From positions 124,001 to 188,000 of the forward strand of contig NZ_FZPC01000006.1 of assembly GCF_900187975.1 (NCBI RefSeq): a DNA stretch of 64,000 bases, written 5' to 3'. This document shows, piece after piece, positions 44,651-53,122 of the stretch. Within the stretch, counting starts at the first letter, position 1; every line of letters begins with the position of its first letter. Origin of the DNA: Pseudomonas delhiensis. GTDB lineage: Bacteria > Pseudomonadota > Gammaproteobacteria > Pseudomonadales > Pseudomonadaceae. The translations under genes were made by a program, and so were the position numbers. Under the pieces are notes generated by a model, which was not told where the DNA came from, did no database searches, and saw only the letters and a program-made list of their open reading frames with translations.

Positions 44651-45519
44651 ACAAGCGCTGGTCGTTCTCCAACATCATGCTGGTGTTGGGCCTGCTGTTC
44701 ATCTACGTGCCGATGGTCATCCTGGTCATCTACTCCTTCAACGGCTCCAAGCTGGTGACGGTGTGGGGCGGCTGGTCGGTGAAGTGGTACGTCGGCCTGC
44801 TGGACAACACCCAACTGATCAGCTCGGTGTTCCGCTCCCTGGAAATCGCCGTGTACACGGCGATTTCCTCGGTGGCCCTGGGCACCCTGGCGGCCTTCGT
44901 GCTGACGCGCATCCCGCGTTTCCGCGGGCGCACGCTGTTCGGCGGCATGGTCACCGCGCCGCTGGTCATGCCCGAGGTGATCACCGGCCTGTCGCTGCTG
45001 CTGCTGTTCGTGGCCATGGCCCAGCTGATCGGCTGGCCGCAGGAGCGCGGCATCGTCACCATCTGGATCGCCCATACCAGCTTCTGCTCGTCCTACGTGG
45101 CGGTGGTGGTGTCGGCGCGCCTGCGTGAACTGGACCTGTCCATCGAGGAAGCGGCCATGGACCTGGGCGCCAAGCCCTGGAAAGTGTTCCTGCTGATCAC
45201 CATCCCGATGATCGCGCCTTCGCTGGCGGCCGGCGGCATGATGTCCTTCGCCCTGTCGCTGGACGACCTGGTGCTGGCCAGCTTCGTGTCCGGCCCCGGC
45301 TCCACCACCCTGCCGATGGAAGTGTTCTCCGCCGTGCGCCTGGGTGTGAAGCCGGAGATCAACGCGGTGGCCAGCCTGATCCTGCTGACCGTCTCGCTGT
45401 TCACCTTCTTCGCCTGGTACTTCACCCGCCAGGCCGAGGAGCGCCGCAAGCGTGCCATCCAGGAGGCCATGGAAGCCACGGCCACCGACTGGCAGAAAGG
45501 TTCGCCGGCCACCGCCTGA
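44647..45519 (+). CDS. spuH: Polyamine ABC transporter permease SpuH
   Basis: The 290-residue PotI-type permease begins MNKRWSFSNIMLVLGLLFIY and has six membrane segments. Its EAA loop is IEEAAMDLGAKPWKVFLLIT. The C-terminus is a charged cytoplasmic tail (RQAEERRKRAIQEAME). It is the last gene of the spu operon; a strong terminator follows about 40 bases after its stop. Confidence 0.95.
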   Translation: MNKRWSFSNIMLVLGLLFIYVPMVILVIYSFNGSKLVTVWGGWSVKWYVGLLDNTQLISSVFRSLEIAVYTAISSVALGTLAAFVLTRIPRFRGRTLFGGMVTAPLVMPEVITGLSLLLLFVAMAQLIGWPQERGIVTIWIAHTSFCSSYVAVVVSARLRELDLSIEEAAMDLGAKPWKVFLLITIPMIAPSLAAGGMMSFALSLDDLVLASFVSGPGSTTLPMEVFSAVRLGVKPEINAVASLILLTVSLFTFFAWYFTRQAEERRKRAIQEAMEATATDWQKGSPATA

Positions 45520-45559
45520 CGTCGTCTTGTCGGCCGGCTGCAGCCGGTGCCTGCGAAAG

Positions 45560-45593
45560 CCATGGGCCACCTTCGGGTGGCCCATGTTTTTTG
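45560..45593 (+). terminator. Rho-independent terminator of the spu operon
   Basis: CATGGGCCACC-TTCG-GGTGGCCCATG (11 base pairs, stable tetraloop) followed by TTTTTT. Confidence 0.9.
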
Positions 45594-45878
45594 GGGATGC
45601 GGACATATGCCGAAGGGCAAGAAGAATCTGTTTTTTCAGAAGAATCTGACAGTCAATCGCTGCAACTTCCGCGCATTTGCCAACTACTATTCAGTGTGTC
45701 CGTTGGCGGTTGCCGGCTATTCCCCGCAGCTTGGTCGGCCTCCGTGATCCCGGGCAACTTGCCAGTGCTTACCACAGCACCCAGGCGGGAGGTGGCGCGC
45801 AAATACAACACCCCGACAGTTATCCCTAGGGGGAATAACGCGCCAGGGAGCTTCGGCGCCTCCCGCAGTCCCTTCTCA
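45594..45878. other. AT-richer intergenic segment without a recognised gene
   Basis: No supported gene is present. Two exact copies of AGAAGAATCTG lie at 45620-45630 and 45638-45648. A near-palindrome GTTATCCC...GGGAATAAC lies at 45819-45839. Base composition is clearly less GC-biased than neighbouring genes. An unannotated small RNA or remnant of inserted DNA is possible but unproven. Confidence 0.4.
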
Positions 45879-45921
45879 CGGAAACGACGAACCCCGCATT
45901 GCGCGGGGTTCGTCGTTTCCG
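45879..45921. terminator. Long bidirectional hairpin at the 3' end of hacB
   Basis: GGAAACGACGAACCCCGC is followed by a 5-base loop and its exact 18-base complement. It ends 8 bases before the stop codon of the acylase gene on the minus strand and probably terminates that transcript. Confidence 0.75.
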
Positions 45922-45928
45922 GCGCCAG

Positions 45929-48319
45929 CTAGCGGCCTTGAGGCACCAGCCTGAGCAGGCCATGGCTGTTGGCGGCGACCTCGTCGGGCTGGAAATGCTC
46001 GGCGTGGTAGCGGCCTTCGACGTAGTCCTCGGCCTGGTCCTTGTAGTGCGCATCGAACGGCACGCCGCTCTGGCCCACCGGGTTGATGCCCAGGGCGTGG
46101 GTCGGGTCGGCGAAGTCCACCAGGCGCCGCGTCGAGGGCCCGTAGGTGACGGCCCAGGGCGCCGGGCCGATGGGCGCCGAGAGGTTGTTCGGCACCTCGT
46201 GGCTGCCGGGGGCGGCGAAGGGGCCGATGTTGAACAGGCGGTCCAGCGGCTTCTGCATGCCCAGCGGGTGCACGTGGGTGAGGGTGTGCGCCTCGCCCCA
46301 TTTCCACTTGGCCGGGTCCTGGCCGAAGGTGTCGCGCAGGTGCGCAAGGCTCGCCTGCCAGGCGGCCCTGACGATGTCCGCGCGGCTTTCCTTCTGCGCC
46401 GTGCCGCGGTCGTCCCACCAGGGCGAGGCGTCGTCGGCGGCCAGCCGCGGCAGGGCGCTGTCGATCGCCCGGGTGCTCAGCAGGGTGTTGAAGAAGGCGT
46501 CGCCCATCTCGTCGTGCATGGCGGCGTAGGCCAACTGGTAGAGGAACTGGCTGAACAGGGTGGCGGCCACCGAGTCCAGCGGGTAGTCGCCCTTCCAGGC
46601 CGCCAGTTGCTCCACCAGCGCCTTCTCCTGGTCGCCGGCCGCCACCTGGCGCAGGCTCGGCAGCAGCGGGGCCAGGGTGCGCGGGCCGTAGTCGGTGCCG
46701 GTGTCCAGCTGCAGCGCCTGGCTGTTCTGCAGGTCCCACTTCACCGAGGTGTCGGCCAGGCGGTGGTCCAGGCGCTGGCCGCGGTCGGCCAGGTTGTAGT
46801 AGCCGGGGATCGGCCGGCCGTTGGCGGGCACCGGCTGGAAGTTGGCCGAGACGATGTAGCCGCGCGCCGGGTTCTCCTCGTGGGGGTTCTCGACGAAGGG
46901 GTAGAAGCCGTCCTTGTCCGCCACGGCGGTGCTGCCGTCGAGGATGAAGTTCGGATCGACGCCGGCCGGGCGCCGCGGCAGCTGCGCCGAGGCCCACCAG
47001 GCGATGTCGCCGCGGGCGTTGGCCCAGACCACGTTGAGCCCCGGCGCGTGGATCTGCGCGGCGGCGGCGCGGGCCTTGTCCAGGGTGTCGGCGCGGTCGA
47101 GGTGGTAGAAGGCGTCCAGCAGCGGGTTCTCGGTCTGCAGGAAGCCCCACCACATGGCGATGGGCGTCTTGCCGGAGGCGGCGCCCAGGGCGTCGTTGAC
47201 GATCGGCCCGTGGGGCGAGCTGCGCAGCACCAGCCTGACCGGCGCCTGGCCCTTGACCGCGATGCTCTGCTCCTCGCGCTGCAGGTCCACCCACTGGCCG
47301 TGGTACCAGACCTGCTCGGGGTTGGCCGGGTTGGTCTTCTCGGCCACCAGGTCCATGTCGTCGTTCTGGAACATGGTCAGGCTCCAGCCGAAGTCCTTGT
47401 TGTGGCCGAGCATGGCGAAGGGCACCAGGGCCTGGTGGTGGCCGTAGAGTTCGAAGCCCGGGGCGCTGAGCTGCGCCTCGTACCACACCGAGGGCGCGGC
47501 GAAGCGGATGTGCGGGTCGCCCGCCAGCAGCGGCCTGCCGCTGCGCGTGCGGCTGCCGGAGACCACCCAGGCGTTGCTGCCCTCGTACTGCGGCAGGCCG
47601 GCGGCCTCCAGGGCCTGCTGGCTGATCTGCGCCAGGGCGCCGAGGTCCTTCCAGTCGCCGGCGGCCAGCGCGGTGGGCCGCTGCAGCACGCCCTCCGGGT
47701 GCCAGGCCAGGTCGAAGGCCTTCAGGTAGTCGGCGCCCAGGTCGTCGCGGATGTAGGTGAGCACCGGCTCGGTGCGCAGGGCCACGGCGAAGCTGTAGGC
47801 CAGGTAGCCGGACACGGCGAGGGTGTCCTCCACCGTGAACGGCCGCTTGGGAATGCCCAGCACGTCGAACTCCAGCGGCTTCGGGTGGCTGGCCTGGTAC
47901 TGGTTGATGCCGTCCAGGTAGGCCTCCAGGGCCTTCCAGGCCGGCGACTGGCGGTCCTGGCGGGCGGCGTACTCGGCGGCATGGCTGCGCAGGCGCAGGG
48001 TGCGGAACAGGCGGTCGGTGTCCACCAGCCTGGGCCCCAGCACCTCGGCCAGTTCGCCGTTGGCCAGGCGGCGCAGCATCTCCATCTGGAACAGCCGGTC
48101 CTGGGCGTGCACGTAGCCCAGCGCGCGGTACAGGTCGCTTTCGTTCTGCGCACGGATGTGCGGCACGCCACGCTCGTCGTAGCGCACCTCGACCTCGGCC
48201 TGCAGCCCCGGCAGCCCGGCCAGGCCGTCGCGGGTCGGCTGCTTGCCATGCAGGTACCAGGCGCCCCCGGCGGCGGCCGCCGCCACCAGCACGGCAAGAA
48301 CGGTCAACGTACGTTTCAT
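45929..48319 (-). CDS. hacB: Ntn-hydrolase acylase, HacB-like (penicillin/AHL acylase family)
   Basis: The 796-residue precursor belongs to the penicillin G acylase/PvdQ/QuiP superfamily. It has an N-terminal signal (TLTVLAVLVAAAAAGGAWYL), an alpha chain, then the autocleavage site at Gly247/Ser248 (QYEGSNAWVVSG) creating the catalytic N-terminal serine of the beta chain. Beta-chain residues such as ASSPHGP-like LRSSPHGPIVND and FQNDDMDL are visible. By position next to the spu operon it matches HacB (PA0305), which degrades long-chain acyl-homoserine lactones. A wider beta-lactam or amide substrate range is possible. The product should be periplasmic. Confidence 0.92.
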   Translation of the reverse strand: MKRTLTVLAVLVAAAAAGGAWYLHGKQPTRDGLAGLPGLQAEVEVRYDERGVPHIRAQNESDLYRALGYVHAQDRLFQMEMLRRLANGELAEVLGPRLVDTDRLFRTLRLRSHAAEYAARQDRQSPAWKALEAYLDGINQYQASHPKPLEFDVLGIPKRPFTVEDTLAVSGYLAYSFAVALRTEPVLTYIRDDLGADYLKAFDLAWHPEGVLQRPTALAAGDWKDLGALAQISQQALEAAGLPQYEGSNAWVVSGSRTRSGRPLLAGDPHIRFAAPSVWYEAQLSAPGFELYGHHQALVPFAMLGHNKDFGWSLTMFQNDDMDLVAEKTNPANPEQVWYHGQWVDLQREEQSIAVKGQAPVRLVLRSSPHGPIVNDALGAASGKTPIAMWWGFLQTENPLLDAFYHLDRADTLDKARAAAAQIHAPGLNVVWANARGDIAWWASAQLPRRPAGVDPNFILDGSTAVADKDGFYPFVENPHEENPARGYIVSANFQPVPANGRPIPGYYNLADRGQRLDHRLADTSVKWDLQNSQALQLDTGTDYGPRTLAPLLPSLRQVAAGDQEKALVEQLAAWKGDYPLDSVAATLFSQFLYQLAYAAMHDEMGDAFFNTLLSTRAIDSALPRLAADDASPWWDDRGTAQKESRADIVRAAWQASLAHLRDTFGQDPAKWKWGEAHTLTHVHPLGMQKPLDRLFNIGPFAAPGSHEVPNNLSAPIGPAPWAVTYGPSTRRLVDFADPTHALGINPVGQSGVPFDAHYKDQAEDYVEGRYHAEHFQPDEVAANSHGLLRLVPQGR

Positions 48320-48376
48320 GCAAGGCTCTCCCTGTTGTTCTGCGCGGATTCTGCGCATTCGCGCCGGGCGCTTGCA

Positions 48377-48413
48377 TTGACCAAACGCCCGCAAGCTGCA
48401 AGTCTTCGGTCAA
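48377..48413. promoter_or_regulatory. Inverted repeat between hacB and AraC gene
   Basis: TTGACC (48377-48382) and GGTCAA (48408-48413) form an inverted repeat, with CTTGCA and TGCAAG words next to and within it, in the 105-base gap between divergent genes. It is a candidate operator for the AraC protein; low specificity. Confidence 0.3.
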
Positions 48414-48424
48414 AAGGAGGCCGC

Positions 48425-49459
48425 ATGCCCGCTGCGCGCGCACCACTCACCCACTCGGCCACCCTGCGCCGCCTGCTCTACGAGGCCCTCGCCAGCCTGG
48501 GGCTGGAGCCGGCGCGCATCTACCGCCAGGCGCTGCGCCGGGTGCGCCTGGCGCCGGTGAGCGCCGACGGCCGCCTGCTGCACGACGAGGTGCCGCTGTT
48601 CTGGGCGGCGCTGCCGGAGCTGAGCGGCGACGCGGACATCGGCCTGCACCTGGGCGAGGCGATGAAGCCGCGCCTGCTCGACGTGGTCGGCTACCTGCTG
48701 CTCGCCAGCCGCGACCTGGAGCAGGCGCTGCACAGCTTCCTGCGCTTCCAGCACATCCTTTCCGGCGGCCTGGCCGCGCAGTTGCGCGAGGAGGGCGAGC
48801 AGGTGCGGCTGGTGCTCGACATCCACTACCGCGACTGCCCGCCGCTGCGCCAGCAGATGGAATGCCTGCTGCTGCTGTTCATCAAACTGCTGAAGGCGGT
48901 CACCGACGACGAGTTCGCCTGTTCCGCCATCGAGTTCCGCCACGCCGCGCCCCGGCGCCTGGCCGAGCACCGCCGGCTGTTCGGGCTGACGCCGCGCTTC
49001 GCCTGCGAACACGACGCCCTGCTGTTCCCCCGCGCCCTGCTGCGGCGCCCGTCGCGCACGGCCAACGCTGCCTTGCACGGCGTGCTCACCCGGCATGCCG
49101 AGGAGGAACTGCAACGCCTGCAGGAGAACGACCTGCTCAACCGCCTGCGCTACCTGCTGGCCCACCGCCTGGGCCGCGAGCCCTGTACCCTGGAGGCCTG
49201 CGCCGAGCTGCTGGGGCTGCCGGCCGGGGCCCTGCAGCGCAGCCTGGCCGGGCAGGGCAGCGGCTTCCGCGAGCTGCACGAGGAAGTGCGCCGCCAGCGC
49301 GCCACCGAACTGCTGGCCGAGGGCGTGGCCATCCGCGAGGTTGCGCGGACCTGCGGCTTCGCCGAGCTGTCGCCGTTCTACCGCGCCTTCCGGCGCTGGT
49401 TCGGGGTGCCGCCGGAGGCCTACCGGCGGCGCTTGTGGGAGATGGCGCAGGCACGCTGA
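48425..49459 (+). CDS. AraC family transcriptional regulator
   Basis: The 344-residue regulator has an N-terminal arabinose-binding-like domain (about 15-210; GDADIGLHLGEAMKPRLLDV). The C-terminal AraC domain carries EACAELLGLPAGALQRSLAG and VARTCGFAELSPFYRAFRRW. AAAAGGAGG forms a good ribosome site. It is divergent from hacB, as in P. aeruginosa (PA0306), and may control it. The ligand is not known. It shares domain layout with the AraC gene at 5.3 kb but sequences differ enough to suggest separate families. Confidence 0.88.
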   Translation: MPAARAPLTHSATLRRLLYEALASLGLEPARIYRQALRRVRLAPVSADGRLLHDEVPLFWAALPELSGDADIGLHLGEAMKPRLLDVVGYLLLASRDLEQALHSFLRFQHILSGGLAAQLREEGEQVRLVLDIHYRDCPPLRQQMECLLLLFIKLLKAVTDDEFACSAIEFRHAAPRRLAEHRRLFGLTPRFACEHDALLFPRALLRRPSRTANAALHGVLTRHAEEELQRLQENDLLNRLRYLLAHRLGREPCTLEACAELLGLPAGALQRSLAGQGSGFRELHEEVRRQRATELLAEGVAIREVARTCGFAELSPFYRAFRRWFGVPPEAYRRRLWEMAQAR

Positions 49460-49477
49460 GGCGTGCCCGCGCCGGGC

Positions 49478-49981
49478 TCATTCGGCCAGCGGGATCTCGC
49501 GGGACACGTCCAGCAGGGCCATGGCGTCGAGCTGTGTCTCGATCTGCAGGAAACGCATGGCGCGCGTCGGCGAGACGGCCTTGGCCATGCGCGTGATGTA
49601 GCGGTTGCGCAGGTCCAGGCGCATCTGCTGGAGCTTCTCGGCGCGCTTGATCAGCTTGCTGGCGTCGGCATCGGCGACCTTGCCGGTGTTGTAGGACCTG
49701 GCGTAGTCGAGGATCAGCGCCAGGTGCTGCTTGCTCAGCTTCTCGGCTTCGCTGCGGTAGGTGTTGTAGATCGGCCAGAACGCCTCGCCTTCCTTGTCAG
49801 TGAGGTTCATGTTGGCTTCGACGATGCGTTTGCGCTTGTAGTCGATGTCGGCCAGGCGGTTGTCGATCTCGGCCTTGTGCTCGGACATCACCTGGTCGGG
49901 GTTGGGCGCCGGGTCGTCGGCGACGGCCAGTGTCGGCAGGGCGAGCAGGGCGCACAGGGCGAGGGCGGGGCGTAGCGGCAT
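49478..49981 (-). CDS. Small periplasmic helical protein of unknown function
   Basis: The 167-residue product has a Sec signal peptide (ALALCALLALPTLAVA, cleavage near residue 22). The mature domain is highly charged and helical (EIDNRLADIDYKRKRIVEAN, AEKLSKQHLALILDYARSYN). It looks like a coiled-coil periplasmic protein reminiscent of Spy/CpxP-like chaperones in composition, but the LTxxQ motifs are not present. Start ATG is at 49981. It lies downstream of the thioredoxin-like gene on the same strand with a 31-base gap, so the two may be co-transcribed. Confidence 0.75.
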   Translation of the reverse strand: MPLRPALALCALLALPTLAVADDPAPNPDQVMSEHKAEIDNRLADIDYKRKRIVEANMNLTDKEGEAFWPIYNTYRSEAEKLSKQHLALILDYARSYNTGKVADADASKLIKRAEKLQQMRLDLRNRYITRMAKAVSPTRAMRFLQIETQLDAMALLDVSREIPLAE

Positions 49982-50012
49982 GGGAGGCTCCTTGTGGTCG
50001 CGCGCCGGCCCT

Positions 50013-50621
50013 TCATGGGCCGGCTCCGGCAAGTGTAGATGCTGGCGCCCGGCTGTCCGCCCGCCAGGGGCAATAGCAGCCTTGCGCAAGAGTCTGGGTG
50101 GCCTGCACCGGGCGGCCGTCGACGAGGGCCTGCAGCACCGGTTCGATGAAGCTGTTGGCCGAGCTGCACACCGCGCCTTCGCTGTAGGGGCCGAAATAGG
50201 CCAGGCGGCCCTGGCGGTCCCAGATGGCCACCGCCGGGCTTGCCGGCAGCGCCTCGGCGCCGGGCGGCATGGCCAGCGGCCGCAGGGCCTGGAGGGTGGC
50301 GGGCAGGCGGCCCTGGCTGGCGGGCTTCTGCACGGCGAAGAACTGCACGCCGAGCGGCGCGAAGCGCGCCAGCAGCTCGGCCAGGTGCTGCTGGTTGCCG
50401 ACGTTGCACGGGCAGGCCGGGTCCCAGAAGTGCACCAGGCGGATGGCGCCGGGGCCGGCCAGCCCCGCCGGCAACTGCAGGCCGGCGCCGCTGAACAGCG
50501 TCGGCTGGGTGTCGAAGGGGCGGATGTAGCGCTGCTGGAACCAGTGGTAGGCGCCCAGCAGGGTGGCGCCGGCGAGCAGCGCGGCCAGGCTGGCGAGGAT
50601 GAGCTTGCGGCGGGCAGGCAT
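50013..50621 (-). CDS. Membrane-anchored thioredoxin-fold protein
   Basis: The 202-residue protein begins MPARRKLILASLAALLAGAT, one membrane anchor followed by a periplasmic thioredoxin-like domain. The redox-site position reads WDPACPCNVGNQQHL, with a CPC arrangement rather than CxxC. Two further cysteine clusters occur near the C-terminus (GAVCSSAN and AQGCYCPW). I recall similar DUF6436-type proteins in pseudomonads without known function. The frame upstream has an alternative ATG at 50657, rejected because it would place 12 unusual residues before the positive signal region. It is divergent from the alpha/beta hydrolase gene. Confidence 0.75.
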   Translation of the reverse strand: MPARRKLILASLAALLAGATLLGAYHWFQQRYIRPFDTQPTLFSGAGLQLPAGLAGPGAIRLVHFWDPACPCNVGNQQHLAELLARFAPLGVQFFAVQKPASQGRLPATLQALRPLAMPPGAEALPASPAVAIWDRQGRLAYFGPYSEGAVCSSANSFIEPVLQALVDGRPVQATQTLAQGCYCPWRADSRAPASTLAGAGP

Positions 50622-50733
50622 GGCGAATCCCGGTAAGATAGCCCCCAAGAGTGCCATGCCGCCGCCCGCGGCAGAACGGCCCGGTTGCTGCCGGGCACTC
50701 GCCCCAGTGCCACCGTAAACGCGGAAAACCCCG

Positions 50734-51672
50734 ATGCCAGAAGCCTTCCAGCCCGATCTGCTGCGCCAGCGCCTGCGACCCCTGACCGCAGCCGGGCGCG
50801 ATGGCCAGGTCGCCGCCTACCAGTCCTTCTACGGGCTCGACCTGGCGGCCCGCTACCCGGGCCTGGACAGCCGCCTGGGCTACCTCGAGTGCGCCGGCTA
50901 CCGCATCGCCGTGCAGACCTGGCGCCCGGCCCTGGCCCGCGGCAGCCTGCTGTTGCTGCACGGCTACTACGACCACATGGGGCTCTACGGCCATGTCGTC
51001 GACTGGGCGCTGGGCCTGGGCCTGGCGGTGATCGCCTGCGACCTGCCGGGGCACGGCCTGTCCAACGGCCCGGCAGCCAGCATCAACGACTTCGCCGAAT
51101 ACCAGGCGGTGCTCGCCGGCCTGCTGGACGCGGCGGCGCAGCTGGACCTGCCGCAACCCTGGCACCTCTTCGGGCAGAGCACCGGCGGCGCCATCCTGCT
51201 GGACTACCTGCTCACCGGCGCGCCGCGCCCGGAGCTGGGCCACACCCTGCTGCTGGCGCCGCTGGTGCGGCCGCGGGCCTGGGGCTGGTCGAAGCTCAGC
51301 TACCAGCTGCTGCGGCCCTTCGTCGATTCCATCCCGCGCAAGTTCACCGACAACTCCAACGACGCCGGCTTCCTCGCCTTCCTCCGCGATCGCGACCCGC
51401 TGCAGCCGCGCATCCTGCCCACCGCCTGGGTGGGCGCGCTGGCGCGCTGGATCCCGCACATCGAGGGCGCGCCGCCCAGCCCGCGCAACCTGCTGGTGGT
51501 GCAGGGCGACGCCGACGAAACGGTGGACTGGCGCTACAACCTGAGGGTGCTGGAGGAGAAGTTCGAGCGCATCGAGTGCCTGCTGCTCACCGGCGCGCGG
51601 CACCACCTGGCCAACGAGAGCGAGGCGCTGCGCCGGCGCTACTTCGACTTCCTCGGCGAGCGCCTGAGCTAG
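50734..51672 (+). CDS. Alpha/beta hydrolase (monoacylglycerol lipase-like)
   Basis: The 312-residue enzyme has the alpha/beta-hydrolase fold: the oxyanion-region LLLHGYYDHMGLYGHVVDWA, the nucleophile elbow GQSTGG (LFGQSTGGAILLDYLL), an aspartate in GDADETVDW and the histidine in TGARHHLANES. Similarity is to the lysophospholipase/monoacylglycerol lipase group, but the substrate is unknown. No signal peptide is present, so it is cytoplasmic. Its stop overlaps that of the convergent gene by four bases. Confidence 0.87.
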   Translation: MPEAFQPDLLRQRLRPLTAAGRDGQVAAYQSFYGLDLAARYPGLDSRLGYLECAGYRIAVQTWRPALARGSLLLLHGYYDHMGLYGHVVDWALGLGLAVIACDLPGHGLSNGPAASINDFAEYQAVLAGLLDAAAQLDLPQPWHLFGQSTGGAILLDYLLTGAPRPELGHTLLLAPLVRPRAWGWSKLSYQLLRPFVDSIPRKFTDNSNDAGFLAFLRDRDPLQPRILPTAWVGALARWIPHIEGAPPSPRNLLVVQGDADETVDWRYNLRVLEEKFERIECLLLTGARHHLANESEALRRRYFDFLGERLS

Positions 51673-52397
51673 TTGGCGGGGGCGGCCAGCCCGGCCTTCA
51701 CCGCGGCCAGGGCGGCCTGGTAGTAGGCCTGGCCGGCCGGCGACTCGGCGAAGTCGGCGAACTGCTGCAGCTCGGCGTCGGAGAGGCTGCGGTAGACGTA
51801 CAGCAGGGTGTTGTCGAGGTCGGCGCCGATCTGCTGCACGACGTTCTGCCGCTGCCCTTCGAGCAGCCCCTGGCCCTGGCCGAGCAGGCCGGGGAGCATC
51901 TGGCTGAGGCTGTCGGCGGCCACGCTGGCCAGCGCCATGCTGACCTCGGCGCCCGCCTCGCTGGCCGGCAGGGCCCGGCTCAGGCGCTGGGCGAGCTGCT
52001 GGCGCTGCGGCGTGGCCTGCTGGCGCGGCAGGCCGTTGGCGTACTGGGCGAGCTGGTCGCTGCGGGTGGCGAGGGTTTCCGCGGCGGCGATCTTGTGCCC
52101 CAGGGGCGATTCGAAGAAGGCCAGCGCCGGCCCGCTGTCCGCCAGGTTCTGGCGCAGCCCGGCCAGCGCCCGGGCATCGATCTGCGCCGGGGCGAAGCGC
52201 TGGTTGCTGTTGTTCACCAGGGCCTGGTACAGCGCCGGCGGCAGGTTGGCCTGGTAGCGCTTCTGCGCGGCGTGCAGGGCATCGTTGAAGTGCGCGCGTT
52301 GTTCCGGCCAGCCGGCGGCCTGGTACAGGCGCTGGTAGTCGTCGGCCAGGACGGGTAGGCCCAGCATCAGCAGGGCTAGGGCAAACAGTGCACGCAA
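51669..52397 (-). CDS. Secreted DUF2059-like protein
   Basis: The 242-residue product has a signal peptide (MRALFALALLMLGLPVLA) and a helical mature region. Near the C-terminus, LLYVYRSLSDAELQQFADFA followed by ESPAGQAYYQA resembles the DUF2059 motif. No catalytic residues or cysteines are evident. DUF2059 proteins are periplasmic with unknown role. It overlaps the convergent hydrolase gene by four bases and is divergent from the oxygenase gene. Confidence 0.72.
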   Translation of the reverse strand: MRALFALALLMLGLPVLADDYQRLYQAAGWPEQRAHFNDALHAAQKRYQANLPPALYQALVNNSNQRFAPAQIDARALAGLRQNLADSGPALAFFESPLGHKIAAAETLATRSDQLAQYANGLPRQQATPQRQQLAQRLSRALPASEAGAEVSMALASVAADSLSQMLPGLLGQGQGLLEGQRQNVVQQIGADLDNTLLYVYRSLSDAELQQFADFAESPAGQAYYQAALAAVKAGLAAPAN

Positions 52398-52495
52398 ATC
52401 GGGTCCTCCTGGCGACAGTGGCCATCCGCCGCGGCTATTGTCGGCAAGCCCGGCCCCGCTTGTCGAGGCGCTTGTCGCCGGCGTTACAATAGCGC

Positions 52496-53119
52496 ATGAA
52501 CCCGCATTCCGATTCCTTCCCCCTGCAAAACGCCGTCGGCGACCTGGCCGAACGGGGCTGGTCGCTGCAGCGCGACTTCCTGCCCGCGGACCTGGTCGCC
52601 GCCCTGGCCACGGAGTGCCGCAAGCGCGCCGCCGCCGGCGAGCTGGCCTCGGCCTCGGTGGGGCGCGGTGCCGGCCAGGCGGTGCGCGAGGGCATCCGCG
52701 GCGACCGCATCCAGTGGCTGGAGCCGGGCCAGGCCGTGGCCTGCGATCGTTACCTGGGGCTGATGGACGAGTTGCGCGTGGCGCTCAACCGCGCGCTGTT
52801 CCTGGGCCTGGAGGACTTCGAGTGCCACTTCGCCCTGTACCCGCCGGGCGCCTTCTACCAGAAACACCTGGACCGCTTCCGCGACGATGACCGCCGCAGC
52901 GTGTCGGCGGTGCTCTACCTCAACGACGGCTGGCTGCCCGAGCATGCCGGCGAGCTGCGCCTGTACTTCGCCGACGGCAGCCACGACGACGTGCCGCCGC
53001 TGGGCGGCAGCCTGGTGCTGTTCCTCTCCGGCGAGTTCCCCCACGAGGTGCTGCCGGCCCACCGCGAGCGCCTGTCTCTGACCGGCTGGTTCCGCCGCCG
53101 CGGCGATGCCCCGCTCTAG
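52496..53119 (+). CDS. 2-oxoglutarate/Fe(II) oxygenase, prolyl 4-hydroxylase type
   Basis: The 207-residue protein is a double-stranded beta-helix dioxygenase of the P4Hc family. The iron ligands HxD are in YQKHLDRFRDDD, and the distal histidine and 2-oxoglutarate-binding arginine are in FPHEVLPAHRERLSLTGWF. SVSAVLYLNDGW is the typical strand before the distal part. Bacterial relatives hydroxylate prolines in proteins such as EF-Tu (P. aeruginosa and P. putida PHD-type). That role is possible here but other substrates cannot be excluded. Confidence 0.88.
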   Translation: MNPHSDSFPLQNAVGDLAERGWSLQRDFLPADLVAALATECRKRAAAGELASASVGRGAGQAVREGIRGDRIQWLEPGQAVACDRYLGLMDELRVALNRALFLGLEDFECHFALYPPGAFYQKHLDRFRDDDRRSVSAVLYLNDGWLPEHAGELRLYFADGSHDDVPPLGGSLVLFLSGEFPHEVLPAHRERLSLTGWFRRRGDAPL

Positions 53120-53122
53120 GGC

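Noticed and set aside
45899-48424. Long plus-strand frame leading into the AraC gene
   Set aside because: Antisense to the acylase gene; only the part from ATG 48425 has AraC homology and a ribosome site.
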